From contig OY735203.1 in NCBI GenBank assembly GCA_963457665.1, positions 25,007,634-25,071,633 on the forward strand: 64,000 nucleotides of DNA. The letters are read 5' to 3'. A model generated the notes under the pieces. It searched no databases and was not told the origin of the DNA. It saw only the letters and a program-made list of their open reading frames with translations. The translations under genes and the position numbers were made by a program. Below are positions 39,304 through 47,740 of the stretch, in pieces (the stretch's first letter is position 1; the number at the start of each line of letters is the position of its first letter). The stretch is from Thysanoteuthis rhombus. Its lineage: Eukaryota > Mollusca > Cephalopoda > Oegopsida > Thysanoteuthidae.

Positions 39304-42300
39304 TACACATATATATAAGTGGAAAAGACAACATTGATATTTACGCCACTAAACATTTCATATACTTGCATTTTCAACAATTGACGTTTGTCGCCAGGTA
39401 TCTACAGGCAGCAAGTTTCCTAAACTTTCCAGCACCTTCCTCAGTGTTGAGGCGAACCTTGGTCCGACCAGTCTCAATTCTTTCTTAGATTTCCATTCTC
39501 AACTCTAACATTTAGACACGGTTCCATGCGCACCATTCTTCCAGCATGACCTTAATCTTAATGTCTCGTAGTTTCCTCAGTTTCCATGAGAAATTCTGTC
39601 ATTTGTATATTTTTTCCTATTCACCCTAGCACACACAACGATTTGGTTGATTTAGAGTATCTCCACGCATTTTTTCACAAAACATTGTAAAACATATTGG
39701 ATTAATTTGAATACCCTCTTTCAAGTCTTCGTTTTTGTCTCAACTGCAAGGAAATAACATAAAGTTAGACTTAGAAAAAAATAAAAATTACTTTTGTGCA
39801 TTCAAAAGCAGGTTTTAAAATGTTTTTAGTTTTATAGCATTTTCATGAAAAATTTGTCCAATTCCACCACACTAACAGGTGTTTGCGAAAAAAAAATTAA
39901 ATTGTTGAATCAAAAATTCTCCCTTGGTACAATAGCAATCATCGAAAATAATTTGGACAAAATCCAGTCTCACATATTTTTCACTCAAAAGTATAATGAA
40001 ATATGAAAACCGTATTTCCAGTGCAACCATTGAACATAAATATTTAAAAAATGTTTTTAGAAGTTTCCAAAATCAATGAAACTCTTTGAAATTCTTTTTA
40101 AAAAACCTCTTTTTTTTTTTTTTTTGCTTTACCTACCTTAAATGTACTGATCATTCAAACATGTAAAACTAAAAAAATGCTCAGACAACATCGTTTATAT
40201 TGCACCTTTAAAGTTTTAGGTTCTCTGCATTAGTTAAGCATAATCTGACTGATTGTTTTAAAAGAATTTCAGATCGACTTGAATTCTTCATAGATTTATC
40301 TTTTTACCATGTAAGCACCTTTTACGAGCCCATGGATGTTTTATTGAGAAGGCATAAAATCGAATGCCTGACTTGAAAATATTTCCACAAGTTTTTAGTA
40401 CAAAATACCCTTTCTTTTGAAAATTAATTTATAAATGAAAGAGTGTCAAAAACCTTATTAAAATCCGATTATTGATTTTTTTTGGTACAATTTTAAAATC
40501 AGTGTGTTTTCTCCTGGAATATTTGTCATTCAAATTATCATATTACATCATTTTGTACAGTTTAAACTACTCTTCAAACACGATCATCTACGGGTTTATA
40601 TTGCTGGCATAAATAATTTTCATGGCAGAATTTTCTGCAATCATCATATTAATGACATAGATATTATCAGGGGGACTGATGATTCGATGTGGCCGACTCA
40701 ATGCGACCCAACTTGATATGGCCGACTCGATTCTCAGACAACACGATGCAACATCTATTACAGATTCATTAAATGACAATAAAAGAGGGATATACAATGA
40801 AAGAATAATGGGTAGGCATTACTTTGTCAAAGAAGATAATTGATTTATGATTATAAGCTATTCCTCGTAAATATTTAAGAGGGTCTTTTTTCTTTACCCA
40901 TAGCCTACCACCAGATTTTCAAAAGTTGTGTGCCGGGAAGCAGACCGACATGTTCGTAAATAAACGCACAAAGCTTTTCATGTGCATAGGTTTCTTGTGT
41001 CATTAGAAAGGGGAAGGATTGGCGAAAAATATGCGATAGGCTTTATATGAATAAACTGTATAGAACCGCAGATATAACCATTTTAAAACTTTGTTTTCAT
41101 TGTAAATCTGCATTTACGCATAATTGTAGAGTACAATGGCTTACGGTTTTCGGAAAAGGCAATTTTTCAAATACAAATATAACAACGTTTACATAGTTTA
41201 CGTTGATAATCTTCGTATGGAATTTTTTCTCTATACTTTTTCGTCTTTGTTGTCACGGTCTTTTGCAATAACATCAATATTCTACGTGGTTCATTGTTTT
41301 CATTCACGAACATGCTGTCGACTTGTTTTTACGTTGAGTCGGTCACAATGAATCATGCCCAGTCCACATTATAACGATAAAATCGATACGTCACAAATTT
41401 CGGACGTTCTAATCGACACAGATTGCATTGTTGAAAGTGTGTGGAGGTACCAAGTAGACTCATTTTCCCTTGTTAACAACTAAGAGGTTTGCTCCTTTGG
41501 ATGGGGTGGTCGTTCAGAATCTCAAAGTCCCAGAGTATTTTACTGGTTCTATTTTTTAGGACAGCTTTTGGTCTGTGCAAATATCATTTCATTTGTTTAC
41601 CGATTCGAAGAATTCATGTTCATCCTAGATGTCTGATGGTAGTATAATTATATTTTCAGTTATTGATATTCACACCCGTAGTATCTGGCGAGTTTTACTT
41701 GAGACAAAATGGCAACAAGGCTCCTTGATTCTCTCTCTCTCCAGAATTCTAGCTGATAATAGTAATGCTCTTGTCTGGATATTTCCAATTCTTCCTTAGA
41801 TTTCTACTCCCTATCCCTATGCAAGGTTTCCCAAGACTCTTCTAAACGTGACAGTTATCAGTCTAATCATCTCCTCTGTGTTCCGTAATCTCTTAGGCAG
41901 GATCTTTGTATTTTGACTGTCTTTCAATTTCACTCTGTAATCTTTTGAGACAGCAGCTTCCACTCTCTGACAAATCTTCTTCTTATCGAAAGTGATGATT
42001 TGGTCACGAAGGCTTAACAGCGTATTGGAGTCATATAACTATTGCTTCTTTCATCCTATTTTTCACGCCATATTGTTTTTTCTAGTAATGGTAGTCTCTG
42101 AATAATCTAAATTTCTCAGATTAAGTACAGGGTTTCTCATAAAGGATGAAATCCTAAGGATAAGAAGATAGTATTTTCGCACACGTAAATTTTACGCAAC
42201 AATATTAGTCACGTGGCAACACTGTACTCAGACATAACAGTATTTAGCAGTTGAGATGATTGCATCATTCGCGAGCCTCATTCGAGCAGCAAATTCCTTC

Positions 42301-45300
42301 GTGTTGAGTCAGCTATGATGTTTTCCAATATAATGAAATCTTAATGTAATGAAACGGGTTTGAACCTGCATCCAGGTTATAGGAAATGACTTTCAATATC
42401 TATGGCAAAGCTAGAATGAATGTCATTAGCATTTCCGTGATTTTATTCGTAATTTGCGTCTTTAAAGAATATCATTTTATGAGTAAAACATTTCAAGGAC
42501 AAGCGGTCGAAAATGCAGTTGCACCGTTTTTCAAACACCCTTTATTTTCATGGTTAGTTTTTTCCAACTCTCATGCCGTTACATTCTACGGCCGTTACGG
42601 TAAGTAGCATGAATCGAAAATGAAAAAGTACCTTCCAACTAAGTTTGAACTTGCACCCCTTATCCTGGAAGCCTGTTCGACAGAAATTGTATCATTGTGA
42701 TCTATAACTGTAAGAATTACGTTACATCATTTCCTGTCCCTTATATTCAGTGAATTGTTTTCTTTTCATTTTAGGGCGGCTTTCATCTTTACACCCTGGT
42801 GAACAATTACATTGACAGGTACCTCTCTCTGCTCATCATTATGACAATGGTTCCTTTCATTATTGCTTACAGTAAGTGATGATTCTCATCTTTTTTCTGC
42901 TTCTTTCGGCAATTCCTCTCTAAACTTGTATAGTCAGAAGCGTAGCTGACGGGGTCCCTATTTGAAAACGACCCCTTGACCCCAAAGGAGGGAGCCAACG
43001 AAAACTTTATAAATAGTATTTCATAAATGTTCACGATTCATTTCCGAAAAGTGGAAGTGTTTTTCAATGGTTACTTAGACGAATTGCGCCTCCTTCCGGA
43101 GATTTAAGAATGCCGTTATAACGAATTTGCTGTTATAACGGGTGGGTTTATTACGAGGTGCATAAAGAATGAGAAAGCATTAAGTACAAACAGAAAATAC
43201 TTTTTTTTACCCTTTCAGTCTATTGACCAATGTACTTGCTACAAGTCTGAAAATAAAATAAATGAATAAAAAAAATATAATCTGCAACAATAGCTTTGCG
43301 AGAATATCCTGGGGAAGGTCTATGTCCAACGACGGACGATAGAAGGCTGATGATGATGAATTTATTATATATTTGTTAACATTTCCTGATATCATCATCA
43401 TCATCATCATCAGTCTTTTAACATCCGTCGTTGGACATAGACCTTCCCCAGGATTTGCCACACTTCTCTATCATGGGCATCGCAGAGCCAGTAATTTCTG
43501 AATTTGTCTAACTTGTCTCCCCATCTAATATTCTGCCAGACTCAGTTGCGCATGTGATCTCGGGGGATCCACGTCATGAGTCGTGATGTACATCGGTTGT
43601 CTGCCATTCTTGCAACATGGCCAGCCCACTGCCATTTGAGATTTTTAATGGATTCTATGATGTCCCTGACTCTTGTCTTTTCCTGGATGTACCGTGTTGT
43701 CCCGTAGTCTCTCTCCATGTGAGGCCCAGCATAATTTTCTCATGCGTACGTTGCATGGTTCTCAATTTGCGGGTCTGTCTTTTGGTTAAGTTCCTTGTTT
43801 CAGCTTCATAAGTGACTATTGGGAGGATGCATTGGTTATACACCCTTCTTTTCCTGATATGCGTGTTTCAATAGAGTTGTTACGTCGTACGAATTTATTA
43901 TGCAGCTTAAGCATTGATATTTTGTGCTATTTTTTTCAGTCAAACAAGAATCCCTCCATTTCCCGATTGAACGTGCTTGTATGACAATGTGGTTTGGAAT
44001 TGCTTCTCTTACCTCCGCGGTAAGTATTGCTTATTATTACTTATTTCATACTAGTTTACCCGTATTCTCAAAAATGTCGACGGTATTTAAATAATTTTGC
44101 AATTACATTGTACGTAAAAAAAATATCAAAAACATTACGTGGTTTAGCATTTTCTTGTTCGTGTTCAACAAGACTGAACCAAGATTTTTTTTACGCATTT
44201 GGAAAAAAATAAAGGAGATTACTTCATAATAAGGATTCAATAGATAAATCATAGACCGTATTAAATAGGTAGATGTAATAGTATTTTTTGTATTTTTCAT
44301 TTGAGTGTCAAACTGTTACTCATAGGTACCGGAAACTCCAAACTAGCTGATTAGCAAAAAATGTTTCCAATTCTTTTCATTTACTCATCTTTTTGAATGT
44401 CCACAAAGTTCAAAATCCACAACACTACACAAAAAAAAAAAACGTATGTACGTACATACATACATACATACATACATACATACATACACGTCTATGTAAA
44501 ATAGTCTAGAAAGCTTCGAATTTATGCTTTTCCTACGATGCAAACAATCGAATTCAAACTCACTTAACCGATTTCGTTTTCCAAGTATAAAAGATTATGC
44601 CAATTGACACTTCCTATAATAAGATTATATAATAATATAATAAGATTAATGCGATGAAGTAAATATGTATTCAGAAGAAAACCTTATAGATGTTCAGCAA
44701 GAAGAGTAAGATACAAAGATATGTAAAAAGCGCAGAGTAAAATTTTGGAGTAAATTATTCTTGGGAAGCTGGTATTAATCACTAAAGATGATCTTCGGTA
44801 ACACGAGTCTAAAAACACGGTAGCATAAAACTGGCTTTAAAAATGTCTAAATTGGTCATATTTTGATTTCTACGCAACTTTACTGTTGAAAATGTTTAAA
44901 ATACGGTAGCATAAGACGATTCTGTTATTGTCTCGATATCAGTTGAAAACATTGTAAAGAACTAAGATATTTTATATCTGTTAGACTAAACAAGGATTAT
45001 TGGTTCGAGCGGAGCGTTTTCGCGCGAAAACATAATTCGTCAACAACGGCAACTGTTGCTGATCTCAAGTTGACACGTTTTCGTGCGAAAATTTGAGTTG
45101 TCAACCAGTACGGATGCTGCTGATCTCAAACTAAAATTGTATAGTTTTCAAACGTAGTCATGGCGTCGTAGACGGAGGACGTTTTTTATTCGAGCTCATG
45201 TAGGGATCTTAACAGAATTTCAAAATATTAAAAAAAATAATTGCTTGAAGTTGAATGTAGGAAAAAGTAAATTTATCGTGATAAGGTCACGTCAGAATCG

Positions 45301-47693
45301 AAAGAAAGAAATTAAAAATATTTGGTTGGATCCGATCAGGATTGAGAAGTATATTATTGAAAGAATATACGAGGCCCAAAATCTCGGCATTATTTATGAT
45401 GAAGAAGTAACTTGGACTAAACATGTAAATTTGTCAATTGCCAAGAATTTCTTAAATATATCATTTAAATTTGACTTGATTGAAACTTAAATCATCTCCC
45501 AATTCAACTATAGTTATCGGAGCAGTTAAACTATAAAATTCGAAAATAACAAAATGGCTGTGTTTGTTTAACCTTCAATCTACGTGAATATGATCACTAG
45601 ATGAATTTCATAAAGAGTAGCAAGATTTTAAATATGAAAAACATAAGACTGCTCCACAGTCTTACCTTAATGTGTAGAATTTTGAAAAAAAAACATAAAG
45701 CAGCTATGTATTGATGTAACTACATCAGAGCTCACAACGAAACTGATGCTCATTTCACGAGAATCATTACAATATTGATCTTCCATTTGCTAGAACTAAA
45801 TTGAAGAGTAGGTCTAATCATATTTTAATAAGCAGAAAATTAAAAGAACTTTAAGAAATGATATAAACAGTATTTCTACGCGCACATTTGAACAAAAATG
45901 TACAAATTGCTAATAATTTCACCAGTTGGCCAAATATTTTTTTTCTCTCAATTCTGGTTGGAGTCTTGATATAACCTAAATTTCCCTGATGCGGTTTCTT
46001 GTTATCCGATTTAGTGGGCTTTTCATTAGGCTATTTGTGAATCAATGATCTTGGATAACTTTGTAACTCAGACTGAAGCTGATTGCTTTTCACTTAAAGG
46101 TAATAATTTTAGTTTTTCTCTTTGTTTATTTTTTTTTAATTTCATATATGTAGCGAACATTAAAGTTTTAGAAAGCTTGTTTCTACTTGGAATATTTTTT
46201 GTCGCGTTGAAGAATACCTTCAAGTAAAGATCACACCGCTTTACAAAACATGTGTTTTTAATGTATTTTCTAAAGTGAAGACGTCGTCTTCTTCTTCTTC
46301 TTCTTCTTCTTCTTCTTTAGTCTTGTTGAAGGTTCCGAGTGACACGACGTTCTTTTGATGGAATTTCTCTAATATGAATTTAAGATTTTATACATGAAAA
46401 GTTGTACGTTTTTGTTATGTTATATTACTTTTCTAGGTAAATTGAAGTAACTTGGCTGACTTGTCTTTTTTTCGTTTTTTCCAGTGCTTGCTCACTTATT
46501 TCATGGTGATATTCGTATACGATACACCAGTCGTTGGCTATGATGAACGTTGGGCAGAAGGTCTAGGATGGCTCATCTCCACCGCTCCGATTGTCTTGGG
46601 ACTCGTACTCGGTACCATCTTTGTTCTGTGCAAGCAGAAGGGAACATTTAAAGAGGTGATTTAAAACTTCATTTGTCAACCTTTCTCTTTCAGTTGGACT
46701 CAACATGTACATGTGTGTGTGTGCGTGTGTGTGTATGTGCACGCATGTGTGTGTATGTACGCACATTAATCTATCGATGAATATTTTCTCACCATACGTT
46801 TTTCAACATTTCTCCAGGCTTTGCAGAAAACAAATATCATAAGAACATAAATCATTAGTGAAAATTACCTTCCTTAATTTTCTAATCTCCTAAGTAATTC
46901 TATTTATTGATCCCCCATTATCGCTTTGTCAGCATTTAGGTGATGATACCAGTCACCAGAGCCATTTTAAGAATAATATAGGCCCCTGGGAAAAGCAACG
47001 CATTGGATTGGGCTTTTGAGGGTCATAGCGTCGACCCTAACTTAATACATGGAGCAAATAAAAAGCAAAAAAAAATATTCAAACATGAATATAAGTGTTG
47101 AGTAAGAGAAGGTTTTTTATGTCTATTATTCAATGATATGTATCTTTTTTTTTTTTCAAAGTAAGTTTCGGGGCTTTTAAAGTCGTAGGGTCCCTGGGTA
47201 ACTGCCCAGTTTGCCCATATGATAAGAAGATTATGCCGGACATCAGCAGTTTTCTTTGAAAGACAGGCTCCTAAACAGAAGTGCCGAAAAGAAAAAGATA
47301 ATTGAAAACAGGCACAAATTTCTCGCAATATCGGGCTTATGAAGAAAACTATGATATAATTGGTCAATGGTCAATGGACTGATATAATAACTATGTAGTG
47401 CAAATTAGGTCATTTTTCAAAATTCTTCTATCAAACACCCGAGGATTTTTTTACTTGATACCTACAAGGGTTGGACAAAATAGTGGAAACACCTGCTGAT
47501 TCTACCTGTTGTATTTCTGGACTAGATTAACACTTTATATAGACTCCACAATTACAAAAGTACCGAAAGATCTTTGTTTTGTTAATTTTTTTCTTCACGG
47601 TTGTATCTCTATAAACATATTCCTTCCTTTTTGTAAGCTTCCTAATATATATCTCTTAATCCTCACCTTCTCATTTTTCTGTTTGACTCTCTT

Positions 47694-47740
<47 letters not shown>

